The notes under the pieces were generated by a model, which saw only the letters and a list, made by a program, of their open reading frames with translations, ran no database searches and had not been told where the DNA came from. This document shows positions 39,505 through 50,915 of a stretch of DNA of 64,000 nucleotides, in pieces; within the stretch, counting starts at the first letter, position 1, and the number at the start of each line of letters is the position of its first letter. A program made the translations under genes and the position numbers. This DNA is from Begonia masoniana (Eukaryota; Streptophyta; Magnoliopsida; Cucurbitales; Begoniaceae). The stretch spans positions 10,508,168 through 10,572,167 of the forward strand of contig CM039514.1 of the NCBI GenBank assembly GCA_022432975.1, in the 5' to 3' direction.

Positions 39505-42377
39505 TGTCACGACACAGAGGCGGGCATAACAGAACGCCGAGTCGGATGACCTGATCTCCCAGCCCAAGGCTTGGTTTGCAACGAAAAACTTGAATACAAT
39601 TCAAAGTTTAGAAATCCACACAATGAATACACGTATAATAGTGCGATGATTAAACAACATTTTAATAAGATCTAAATATCCAAATTCAAACAATTAATCC
39701 TATACAGGCTCAAAATACAATATAAGTCTTCACCAGGTATAACTAAGCACTTAAATAAGAAATAAAGAAAAGGAAACTGCTTTCACAAACTCCAACTACT
39801 CAATGTTCTTGTTCTTTCTTGGAAAGGGAGGGGGTCGTTGGGATGAGTAACTAACTCAATAGGAAAGTTAGTACTAAATGACATGTAAAACTTCTTTCAT
39901 CTTTCATTATAAAATATGATGAAGTGTCAAGTAGTTTCAAACATCGTTCTATGAAAACCAGTTCCATCGTTTTAAGAAAACAAGCTCCATGAGCCACTAA
40001 TGAGGGACTAAATAAAAAATTGTTGTATACATAGACAACTATACAAAAATGAGTATTCATCATATTTTTTTCGTTGAAAAATCACCTCAACGAAAAATGA
40101 GGGTCACTCAAGGACCCCCTCCATCACAGTTGCATAGAAAAATTATGATTCGAAGACCATGCAACACCTCATGAGCCTAAATGAAAAATAAAAGGTGAAG
40201 GCGACCTGAAGGTCCAGCCACATCACAAGGTGGTTGGCGATCTAAAAACCAGGTAGCAACACCACCCATACAATTGTAAAACTCAAACATACCCTGATCA
40301 AGTTTAGGGATTCGAAACTCAAAGAGCGCATCATCACTGCTACATTACCCATTTTAGTAACCGTGCAAACAAGATATCTTCACGAAACAAAAGATGTATT
40401 ATGGGATAGCCTCTTGATGCTTTGACGCCGAACACCACCCAAACATCAAGAGAATTCATCCTTATATATATATATAATACACACACATCAATAGTAAATA
40501 TGTAAATCATATGTCAATATACATAAAAGACTAACGTGTTGGCGATCAAAATTTTCATAGGTGATAACTCACCAAAATAGGTTTTGAAAACCATGCAATG
40601 CAACGCGATAAATTATAAAGTCCCTACTTCGACGACGATTGCCTTTTTTGCCAATTGGAGCTACCACCTCTAGTACCAGCTCATAGTCCACAAACTCGTT
40701 TGAACCTAAAACAAAATTCAAGTTATGAATATCCCACTTAACATTAAGATAAAACATGGATGAGTGATATATCGGGACTAAGAACCCAAATCAGAAACAC
40801 TATAAATGCCCGCAAACGACTAGGCGACAAAATTTCAATTAAATATAACACTATGAAGCATACAAACCATATAGGGGTCGAAACTGCTAAGCAGGGGTTG
40901 ACACTTGTTCATTTCTATTTGAACAAGGGTCGATTGCCCAGTCGACACTTATAGGTTAAGGTCCCATCAGTCGACAATTATAGGCAGGGTTGACATCTTC
41001 AAGCAATGGTCGACCCTTAAACCTTTCGGGTCTTGGTAGCGGTCGACACCTCAATAGCTCTGTTTCTAATAGTAGAATTTGACTTTGTTGACTGGTCATC
41101 TACAGTGGTCGACACTTAAGTGGTTTCTAGAGATGAGAGGTCACGAAAATCGCCTCCCTTCGCCATTTTTCACCTTCATTCAACCAAATAATCTGCGTAA
41201 AACTTAAATCTACCCAGATAATCCATAAATGACTCATGGATTCGAGTTTCCAACTTTGAATCCAAACCCAACAAAACTCAAAACTTCAAACAAAAAATTG
41301 GGGTTGAAAACCAACTTACCCAATAAACTCATTCACGATTGTTGATGTTGTTTGTCCCGTGAACACAACCAAAGCTTTGAAAATTGATGGTTTGCACGAA
41401 CATAATTCACTCCTCTCTCCCTCTCTCTTCTCCTCGACGGTCGCATGGGGAATGGGAAAAATAAGAATTCTAACCCTTAAAAAAATACTATCTTTTTATT
41501 TAATTTTGTTGTTATTTCATTAATTTAATTTAAATTAATATTATTTAAATTCTATAAAATCATTTATATCTTTATTCGACAACTTCGAACGTTATCTAAT
41601 TTCTTACTCAAGGTAAAAGTACAAATTAATCAATACTTATTTCTTCCATTTTTAACCACACAGTAATTTTTCAAATTATAGGTTTTGACAAATTGATCAA
41701 AAAATCCACGTAATCACAACACGACAAGACGAGTCAACAAATGACATGTGATCGTCAATAATGCAAAAAATTTACCCAAATAATCCATAAATGACTCATG
41801 GATTCGAGTTTCCAACTTTGAATCCAAACCCAACAAAACTCAAAAATTGAAACAAAAAATTAGGGTTGAAAACCAACTTACCCAATAAACTCCTTCAAGA
41901 TTGTTGATGTTGTTTGTCCCGTGAACACAACCAAAGCTTCGAAAATCGATGGTTTGCACGAACATAATTCACTCCTCTCTCCCTCTCTCTTCTCCTCAGT
42001 GGTCGCACGGGGAATGAGCAAAATAAGAATTCTAACCCTTAAAAAAAATACTATCTTTTTATTTAATTTTGTTATTATTTCATTAATTTAATTGAAATTA
42101 ATATGATTTAAATTCTATAAAATCATTTATATCTTTATTCGACAACTTCGAACGTTATCTAATTTCTTACTCAAGGTAAAAGTCCAAATTAATCAATACT
42201 TATTTCTTCCACTTTTAACCACATAGTAATTTTTCAAATTACAGGTTTTGACCAATTGATCAAAAAATCCACGTAATCACAACACGACAAGACGAGTCAA
42301 CAAATGACATGTGATCGTCAATAATGCAAAAAATTTACATGTGAAATTTAATTAACATTAAAATACCAGTTTTTACA
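39505..42377 (-). mobile_element. Reverse-oriented solo LTR (family 1)
   Basis: The plus strand runs TGTCACGACACAGAGG (39505) to CCAGTTTTTACA (42377), the inverse of the LTR at 5540-15097. The target duplication is CTCAC (39500-39504) versus CTAAC (42378-42382). Length is 2.87 kb, of which about 0.56 kb is an internal tandem duplication near its 5' end. No coding domain. It interrupts the copia gag. Confidence 0.85.
41211..42337. repeat. Two tandem copies of a ~562-bp segment
   Basis: Copies at 41211-41772 and 41773-42337 both start TACCCA(G/A)ATAATCCATAA and both end ATGCAAAAAATTTA. Scattered substitutions separate them. The relative at 5540 does not show this duplication. Confidence 0.9.
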
Positions 42378-42723
42378 CTAACGTTCCCGTGATCTTCCTT
42401 TCTTACAAATAAGGCTTTCACGAAAGAGTACTCTTTGTTCTTCTGTATACTTTATTCTTCAAGAATCGTAGTTGCAACATTATTGAACTCTAATTTTGTC
42501 TTTGTAGCATCATTGACCAAATTTATAATGAGGTGACCATATGAATCAAGTAGTTGAAATAAAAGTTCCACACACCTATTCTCGTTAATTTTGTGCTATG
42601 TTGCTAAAAGTTGAGAAAATAAAGTACTAAGAGTATTGATGTTGTCAATTACAATTTACAACTCTGAAATCCAAAGAGTGTATAATTTCATCTTTAAGAA
42701 AATTTTATTATGCGATGACTTTT
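42378..42723 (-). pseudogene. Ty1/copia relic: gag
   Basis: Minus-strand frames give DNINTLSTLFSQLLAT near 42595-42650, VELLFQLLDSYGHLIINLVN near 42510-42570, and TKLEFNNVATTILEE near 42460-42510, the typical copia gag (UBN2-type) pattern, split by frameshifts. It is the most 5' recognised part of the old minus-strand copia element. It stops at the truncated chromovirus beginning at about 42724. Confidence 0.83.
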
Positions 42724-44035
42724 TCAGAATAGATGGTTTGTTCCAACAGATAAAGAACTTCGAAAAGAGATCCTTTCGGAAGCTCATTCTTCTAGACTCT
42801 CTGTCCATCCTGGAAGTACAAAAATGTATAGAGACCTTAAACAACATTATTGATGGCCAAATATGAAAAGAAGTGTGGCTGAGTACGTAGGATTGTGTTT
42901 AGTTTGCCAACAAGTTAAAGCTGAACATCAGAGGCCTGCAGGAGCATTGCAACCATTACCAGTTCCCGACTGGAAATGGGAACAAATAACGATAGACTTT
43001 GTGGTAGGTTTTCCTAGGACAGCAAAGGGACATGATGCAATATGGGTGATAGTAGATCGTCTAACCAAATCCGCCCATTTTCTGCCCATAAAGATGACCT
43101 ACTCGATGGACCGACTAGCTGAATTGTATGTGCATGAGATTGTTAGACTACATGGAGTTCCAAGCACTATAGTTTCTGACCGAGACTCTAGATTTACGTT
43201 GAAGTTTTGGAAGAGTCGGCATAAGGCTATGGGTACACAACTCAACTTTAGCACAGCCTTTCACCCTCAAACAGATGGACAATCTGAAAGGACTATCCAA
43301 ATGTTGGAGGATATGCTTCGTGTATGCATTTTAGATTTTCAAGGATCTCGCAGTAAGTATTTATCGTTGGTGGAATTCTCTTATAACAACAGTTTTTAGG
43401 CAACCATAGATATGGCACCGTATGAAGCGTTGTATGGACGAAAATGCAGATCTCCTTTGTATTGGGATGAAGTTGGGGAAGCACGTTTGATTGGTCCTGA
43501 TGTTGTGCAGCAAACAGTGGAGAAGATTGTCCTCATCCGACAGAGAATCTTAACAGCTCAAAGCCGATAAAAAAGCTATGCCGATAAGAGACGTACAGAA
43601 TTAGAGTTCGAAGTTGGTGATGAAGTTTTTCTTAAGGTATCACCATTCAAGGGAGTTGTGAGATTTGGAAAGAGAGGCAAGTTGAACTCCAGATATATTG
43701 GACCATTCTTAATCTTGAAGAGGATGGGGAAGACAACTTACCAATTACAGTTACCAACTTCTATGGAAGGAATCCATAATGTGTTCCATGTTTCCATGTT
43801 AAAGAAGTGTATGCGGGATCCATCTCAGATTGTGGAACAGCAAAACATTGAAGTTCATCCTACCCTTACCGATGAGGAGAAACCTGTAGAAATTCTCAGC
43901 TATGCAACAAAAGTGCTACGTAATAAGAAAGTCCAACTAGTAAAGGTGTTATGGCGTAACCAGAATGTTGAGGAGACAACTTGGGAGCACCCGCAGGACA
44001 TGATGGACCAACATCCAGAATTATTCAGGTATTGA
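42724..44035 (+). pseudogene. 5'-truncated chromovirus: integrase and chromodomain
   Basis: It opens inside the pol region upstream of the integrase zinc domain ([20 protein letters not shown]). The HHCC zinc region follows near 42800-42920, then the D,D,E core ([28 protein letters not shown]) and a C-terminal chromodomain (LVKVLWRNQNVEETTWE) ending at the stop 44033-44035. Interruptions: TGA near 42852, TAG at 43397-43399, TAA near 43567. Gag, PR, RT and the 5' LTR are missing, so the element was cut off by deletion at 42724. Protein similarity to the tandem element is high but clearly lower than between its two bodies. Confidence 0.92.
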
Positions 44036-45566
44036 ATTTTAAGGACAAAATTCTTTTAAGGACGGTAGATTGTAACACCCAGTTCCATTGAACCGATTTT
44101 ACCTTGTAAACTAATAGTGTACATTTTATGGATGAAATTGGGAGAATTATTGATTAGGTTAATGAGAGACTAAGCAAGGACATAAGGGTAATTAGAGATT
44201 TATAGTGATAACCTATTTAGGGAAAGAGGTTTTGCGATAAATGCACTGTAACCACCACTATTTTCTATACTTCCTCTTTCGGTATTCAGCTCAAGCTCAG
44301 TAGAGCTCTCTAGGCGATTTCCTCTCCGATTTCCATTCCTCAACCTAGGTGTGTTTTCTTGAGTTTTAGTGGCTAGATGACAGAGAGAGTACAATGTGTG
44401 TTTTGGGAATGCTGTAAATGAGAGTAGGTTCGGGTTTAGGTGATAAACCGAGAATGCATGATTAATAGAGTTCCAAGTTAGCTTCCTTAGGTTTCTGAAT
44501 GGTTTAGAATGAGTTATAGTGAAGATTGAATTAACGCTCTGTTTATGATTTTAGGTGAGCAAAATCCCAAGATAGCTTGCAACCCAACTTTTCCTAGGAA
44601 GTCAGGTAAGTAGAGTATGTGTGTGCCTTCGGGTCTACATCACAAAACATTAGGTTTATGCTTGTTTAAATATTTTCTGTATGTCATGTATCATATTTTG
44701 GAAAGAACACAAAAATGAATTTACATGTAATGGCATGGCAAGGTATGAACAGAATGTAACAGATCAACTGTTAAGGGAACTAATCTGCCCCTTAATTTAT
44801 GAAGAAGATGTATGACTTTGGGAAAATTGATCCGCTTCCCAATGGAATTTAGGATCGGATCAGCTGTTAAGGGAACTAATCCGCCCCTTAATTTATGAAG
44901 AGGATGTATGACTTTGGAAAAAATGATTCAACTCCCAATGGAACCGAGGGATCAGATCAGTGAAAGAACGTGAATGCAACATAGATGTGAAAGTAGAAAC
45001 TGCATGTCTAGGATTTATGTTTCAGCATATCATTTCATTGTTACTTTACTTAGTATTAGGCTAATAGATGAATTTTGTGATGTAGGTGAAGAATCCTCAG
45101 AATGTGTGTTCTCTTAGCATGTTGAGAACTAGGCTGGTTGGGGGAGCACTTTAATGCCACAGTTTGGTGTTCTGATGAGGCAGTTTAACTATTATCTATA
45201 TATGAAGTTTCAGTGGTTAGGTGTTTTATGGAAGTGTGCAGAGGGTTTTAATAACATTAGTAGTTTTGATGTTTTTAACAACTTTATGATTTTCTTGTTT
45301 TGAGTATGAAAAACATGATTTGGTTTAGAGGTAGTTGCTTTTCTGGATATTTTTAGAAAGTTGTGGATTTATGTTGTTTTGAATAGCTGCTGTGAAAATT
45401 TACAAGTTCTTTTAGTTGGCAGAGTTGTCTGTTTGTTTAGAGTGTTACTATTCATCAGTGGATGTAGTCTATCGGTGGATGTAATTTACTGGTAGATGTA
45501 GTCCATCGGTGGATGTAATCTATCGGTGGATGTAGTTAATCGGTGGATGTAGTCTATCAGTAGATG

Positions 45567-48190
45567 TGTAACACCCGACATTTTTGCCTATGTAATTTCT
45601 CCCCGAATCATTATGTGGGATTAATTTGATATTAATACAATGAACGTTTTATTGGAAACCAAATCGATGGAAATTATATATATATATACATATAAATATG
45701 TATATTTGGATAATGGGATAAAAACCAAACTAATATATGAGTGAACAAAACCATTAGTTAGAAATGCATTGAGGGGTAATTTGGGAAGGAATTAAGATTG
45801 GTGGGAGGGAACCAATGGATGGTTGCCAAATGTCCATAACTTGCTGAGAAACCTACCTATTCTCATCTCTTCTACGTGAACCTTCACACTCATCCCTTCC
45901 TCTCTGTTTCCTCTCTTCCAGACGAAAATAACCCATCGAAGCACATTCGATCTTCCTTGATTTTTCTTCTGTTTCTGCCTAAGGTAAGCATCTGCTTATG
46001 CTAACGTGTTTGGACAAGTTAAATGATAGTTTTGTTGGAGTTTAGGGTTTGTGATATTTTGGAGAAAACTCGCTGCTATTGCATGAAAACATGTTGGTTT
46101 GTTTTCTAAAAACCTGAATGAAGTTAAAAGCATATCCTACAAGTTATTTATTAGCATTTGCAGCTTGTTTATTCTCCTTACGTGTATGTACAGGTTCGTG
46201 CATTATCAAGACGATCGAGAATATCAACTCTACAGCAAACAGGTAAGTTCATATCCGTAGGTTGGCCCTTAAGGCCCTACATCACAGAGATACTAGGTAC
46301 TGCGTATGTCGGGTGGTTTCGGGTAGAGAAAGTTAGAGATAAGTTCTGAGTTATCTGTGTCACACCTTACCTTCTGCTATAATATTTTTGTTGTCTGCCA
46401 TTTTATGTTTAAGCACTGTAAATGCTCATGCATACACGATTTCCCGAAAGACATGCAAAAGTTTTATGTGCACGGTTTTAAAGTTAAGAAAGATAAAATC
46501 TGACTGTAATGTATTGGTTAAGTGCGGGACGGGGACTGGCCTACTGTTCTGTACAGCCTTGTCTGTTCTGTTCTATTTTTTTCTGTAAATCTGTTATGTG
46601 TCTGTCGTGCACTTGCCAGTTCCCCTATAAGCCCCACTTATACCCCTCGGACAGATAAAAACAATGTTCTATAATGTCACTGTATTCTGAAAAGTTCATA
46701 CATAGTATATGCATAACTGCATTTATATGTTCTTACTGAGTTTTAGACTCATAGGTGAGCTCTCTGATGTAGGTACTGAAACCGTGGATGAGAACTTTGT
46801 GCCTCAAGACGATGATTTGATATAGTTGGCGGATCAAGCTCATGGTGATTGGTTGCTGCAGCCAGACATATTTCTGTCCCAAGGTTTAAGTTTCTTTTTT
46901 GTAAAGTCCATGTTTGTAAACCCTACTGGAAATTTTAAAAACTCTGTTGGAAATTTTGTTGCGAATATGTAATGTATAGGTTCTGATGTTCGAGTTTTAA
47001 ATCTCTGTTTGACAGTCAATAGTTGTCTCCTGAAATATTCTGTTGTTGATGTGTTTAAAACCTCTGTATTTGACAGTTGAATTTATGTTCTGAAGTATTT
47101 TGAATTGTTTGGAATATTTTCTATTTTAAAGTGTGTATGGATTATCTCTGATTTTTGGAGCCATCCCTACAACCTGTTTTCCTTAAATTTCTGTCGTGTT
47201 TTCTTGGTATGCCCAAAATCATGTTGTGAATCGTTTTTCTGAAGTGTGAAGCTTTCACACTTTCTGTTTTTCACGATTTCTGTTTCTGTGTAATCCTGTC
47301 AAAAGTTGTCAAATTCTGTCCTTTTAAACTACATCTTCTGATCACGTCCACCGCTGCTTTAAATTCACTTCTACAGCTGCCCGTTCTAAAAATCACGTCC
47401 ACCGCTACTTGTAAAATCATATCCACCGCTGCCCGCTGCCCGTTGTAAACTGCATCCACTACTGTCTTTACAATTTCATCTTCCGCCTGACGTCATCTGT
47501 TTTTCCTTATTCACATCCACCGGTGAACAGTGCACTGCTTCCTGCGTACCCCGTTGCCTTTAAAATTTACATCATCCGCCTGACGTCATCTGTTTTGTTT
47601 TATTCACGTCCACCGGTGAACAGTGCACTTCTGCCCGCCTCCACCGCTGCCACTGTTCATTTTTGTCGTATTCACATCCACCGCTGCCTTTGTTTATTCA
47701 CATCCACCGCTGCCACTGTACACTTTTGTCTTATTCACATCCACCGTTGTCACTGTTCACATTTGTTTAAAATCCATTTCTTCCGCCAGTCTCCTGCCTA
47801 TGTTTTTCCGCCTTTATTTCCTGTGTATTCTGTTTATTTATTCTCATCGTCCATTTCTGTTCCCTGTTCTTCCCAGTCTCTTCTGTTATTCACTTCTGTG
47901 AGCCGGTTATAAATTAGCTCACAGTTTTTAAATCCAAAGAATGTTCTCTCTCTCTTTGAGAAGTTTTAAAGGTTCGATTTATAAAAGTCCTCTGTCTTCT
48001 GTTCTTTAAACTGTAATTGTCATCCAGTTTTATACATATGTCATCCAGTCTCATTTCTAGAGAAGGTTTCTTCTCCCTGTAACGTTCTAAAAGTTTCAAA
48101 AAAAAAATATAGTCTGTGTTTTTCTGTTATATCTCGGAGTGATGGCTTGCCTCTCGGATTCCGATCGGAATCGGGTTACGGGCCGTCATA
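45567..48190 (+). repeat. 5' LTR of chromovirus D
   Basis: Begins TGTAACACCCGACATT; ends near GGGCCGTCATA. Leader layout: donor AAG/GTAAGC 45984, acceptor 46193, 49-nt block 46194-46242, donor CAG/GTAAGT 46243, GGCC-CTTAA-GGCC hairpin 46264-46276, arm CTACATCACAGAGA 46277-46290, second arm TCTCTGATGTAG 46761-46772 ending in the acceptor. A CCACCGCTGCC / CTTCCGCCTGACGTCAT motif array lies at 47340-47760. Confidence 0.9.
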
Positions 48191-48194
48191 GTTA

Positions 48195-48206
48195 TGGTAT
48201 CAGAGA
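48195..48206 (+). promoter_or_regulatory. Primer binding site, initiator tRNA-Met type (element D)
   Basis: TGGTATCAGAGA lies four bases after the 5' LTR, identical to the sites in the tandem element. Confidence 0.9.
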
Positions 48207-48235
48207 GAACAAGGTTTTAAAATCGATTCTGTAAA

Positions 48236-50915
48236 ATGTCTGACTGCGCAACCCGCCGCGTGAGATCGCTCCACCAACTATAAGTGTTTAAATTCCTGTA
48301 AAAGTTCTGGTTATTAAATTAGGTTATTCTGTTTATAGGGTTTCTTAGAAATATTGAGAGGGCATCAGGAAGAGTCAAGCGAAAGCTCTCGTGACATTGA
48401 CTGACTAACCGAACTAGTGGGTGTACAGTCCCGCATGGTTGAACGTATGATGGCCCGAGAAGACAACGGGAATAATAATAATAATTAGGGGAATGCTTCA
48501 CGCGACACCAGTGGAGATAGATTCAGGCGACCCCAGCCGCCTACATTTGATGGACTATCTACTGACCCAACTCACGCTGAGGAATGGGTCCGGCAGATAG
48601 AGAGGATGTTTAGATGCGCAGAGGTGGAAGAAAATAAGAAGGTTCTATGTGTCACGTATCGCTCACCAAGAATGTATTCACATCCACCGCTGCCACTGTT
48701 CATTTTTGTCGTATTCACATCCACCGCTGCCACTGTTCATTTTTGTCGTATTCACATCCACCGCTGCCACTGTTCATTTTTGTCGTATTCACATCCACCG
48801 CTGCCACTGTTCATTTTTGTCGTATTCACATCCACCGCTGCCACTGTTCATTTTTGTCGTATTCACATCCACCGCTGCCACTGTTCATTTTTGTCGTATT
48901 CACATCCACCGCTGCCACTGTTCATTTTTGTCGTATTCACATCCACCGCTGCCACTGTTCATTTTTGTCGTATTCACATCCACCGCTGCCACTGTTCATT
49001 TTTGTCGTATTCACATCCACCGCTGCCACTGTTCATTTTTGTCGTATTCACATCCACCGCTGCCACTGTTCATTTTTGTCGTATTCACATCCACCGCTGC
49101 CACTGTTCATTTTTGTCGTATTCACATCCACCGCTGCCACTGTTCATTTTTGTCGTATTCACATCCACCGCTGCCACTGTTCATTTTTGTCGTATTCACA
49201 TCCACCGCTGCCACTGTTCATTTTTGTCGTATTCACATCCACCGCTGCCACTGTTCATTTTTGTCGTATTCACATCCACCGCTGCCACTGTTCATTTTTG
49301 TCGTATTCACATCCACCGCTGCCACTGTTCATTTTTGTCGTATTCACATCCACCGCTGCCACTGTTCATTTTTGTCGTATTCACATCCACCGCTGCCACT
49401 GTTCATTTTTGTCGTATTCACATCCACCGCTGCCACTGTTCATTTTTGTCGTATTCACATCCACCGCTGCCACTGTTCATTTTTGTCGTATTCACATCCA
49501 CCGCTGCCACTGTTCATTTTTGTCGTATTCACATCCACCGCTGCCACTGTTCATTTTTGTCGTATTCACATCCACCGCTGCCACTGTTCATTTTTGTCGT
49601 ATTCACATCCACCGCTGCCACTGTTCATTTTTGTCGTATTCACATCCACCGCTGCCACTGTTCATTTTTGTCGTATTCACATCCACCGCTGCCACTGTTC
49701 ATTTTTGTCGTATTCACATCCACCGCTGCCACTGTTCATTTTTGTCGTATTCACATCCACCGCTGCCACTGTTCATTTTTGTCGTATTCACATCCACCGC
49801 TGCCACTGTTCATTTTTGTCGTATTCACATCCACCGCTGCCACTGTTCATTTTTGTCGTATTCACATCCACCGCTGCCACTGTTCATTTTTGTCGTATTC
49901 ACATCCACCGCTGCCACTGTTCATTTTTGTCGTATTCACATCCACCGCTGCCACTGTTCATTTTTGTCGTATTCACATCCACCGCTGCCACTGTTCATTT
50001 TTGTCGTATTCACATCCACCGCTGCCACTGTTCATTTTTGTCGTATTCACATCCACCGCTGCCACTGTTCATTTTTGTCGTATTCACATCCACCGCTGCC
50101 ACTGTTCATTTTTGTCGTATTCACATCCACCGCTGCCACTGTTCATTTTTGTCGTATTCACATCCACCGCTGCCCAGGATTTTGGTAGAACACCGTCCAG
50201 GCAATAACGATGGCGTTAAGCTGGGAGGGATTTAAACGAATATTCTATGAGAAGTATTTTGACAGAAGTGCGAAGAAGGAGAAGATGATAGAATTCTCTC
50301 GGCTACGACAGTATGGATCGGTGGCCGAATATGTTCAGAAGTTTAAATCCTTATCCCGCTATGTACCTCATTTGGTGGCCACTAACGAAAACAAGGTGCA
50401 CCAATTTATTCAGGGTTTGAAGCTGGACCTCTTACAAGGGATTTGATAAGGCACCGTACACAAAAGTGGTGGCCAAGGCCAATCAGTTGGAGGCCTTAGA
50501 AGCAAAGTCCCAGAGACAGAGAGATCAACTGAGCGGGATTATTCGGAATGTTCATCAACAACAACAACGGGGTCAAAATTTGCAACCTCAACAGCAACAT
50601 AACAGGGGCATTAAGAGGCCCAATGAGACTGCCACCTATCAAGACAAGGGAAAGAGACCAATGGGGGCTCCTCAACTTTTAGCATGCCCACGATGCCAGA
50701 AAATTCATCGAGGAGAATGCAGACTCATAACCGACCAATGTTTTCGATGTGGCAAAGAAGGCCATCACGTCCGAGACTGCCCAATACCCGACAAGAGACC
50801 AAATCATGTCGTACCTAGAGTCTTTGCAATGATGGAGGATGTTGATGATGCCGCTCAGCATACAGTAATTACAGGTACAATTTCAATATGCGATGCACCT
50901 GCTTATACCTTATAG
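48236..50915 (+). pseudogene. Chromovirus D gag, split by a 37-bp array
   Basis: The first gag part is about 48340-48672 (RFRRPQPPTFDGLSTDP, then MFRCAEVEENKKV). It breaks off at 48674, resumes after the array with WEGFKRIFYEKYFDRSAKKE (50219 on) and KFKSLSRYVPHLV, and continues in 50466-50915 with a Gln-rich stretch. It has one CCHC knuckle CFRCGKEGHHVRDC (50739-50780) and the start of protease. A TAG at 50913 stops the frame immediately before the protease DTG (50916-50924). Frameshifts lie near 50446-50466 and at both array edges. Gag would form the particle and bind RNA, but this copy is dead. Confidence 0.9.
48675..50174 (+). repeat. 37-bp tandem array inside gag, derived from the element's own LTR
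   Basis: About 40.5 copies of a 37-bp unit (GTATTCACATCCACCGCTGC followed by CACTGTTCATTTTTGTC) are virtually identical. The same unit occurs once in the 5' LTR near 47650-47690 and once in the 3' LTR near 56360-56400. Since 37 is not a multiple of three, all three forward frames cycle through one another and stay open, giving three spurious long frames. No spacers, so it is not CRISPR-like. Confidence 0.96.

Noticed and set aside
48675..50174. Possible CRISPR-like array
   Set aside because: Units are contiguous with no variable spacers, there are no cas genes, and the setting is a plant retroelement.
48606..50235. Three overlapping plus-strand frames of over 500 codons, rich in His, Pro, Phe and Ser
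   Set aside because: The 37-bp array is open in all frames and cycles through them; only the flanking gag pieces are real coding remnants.
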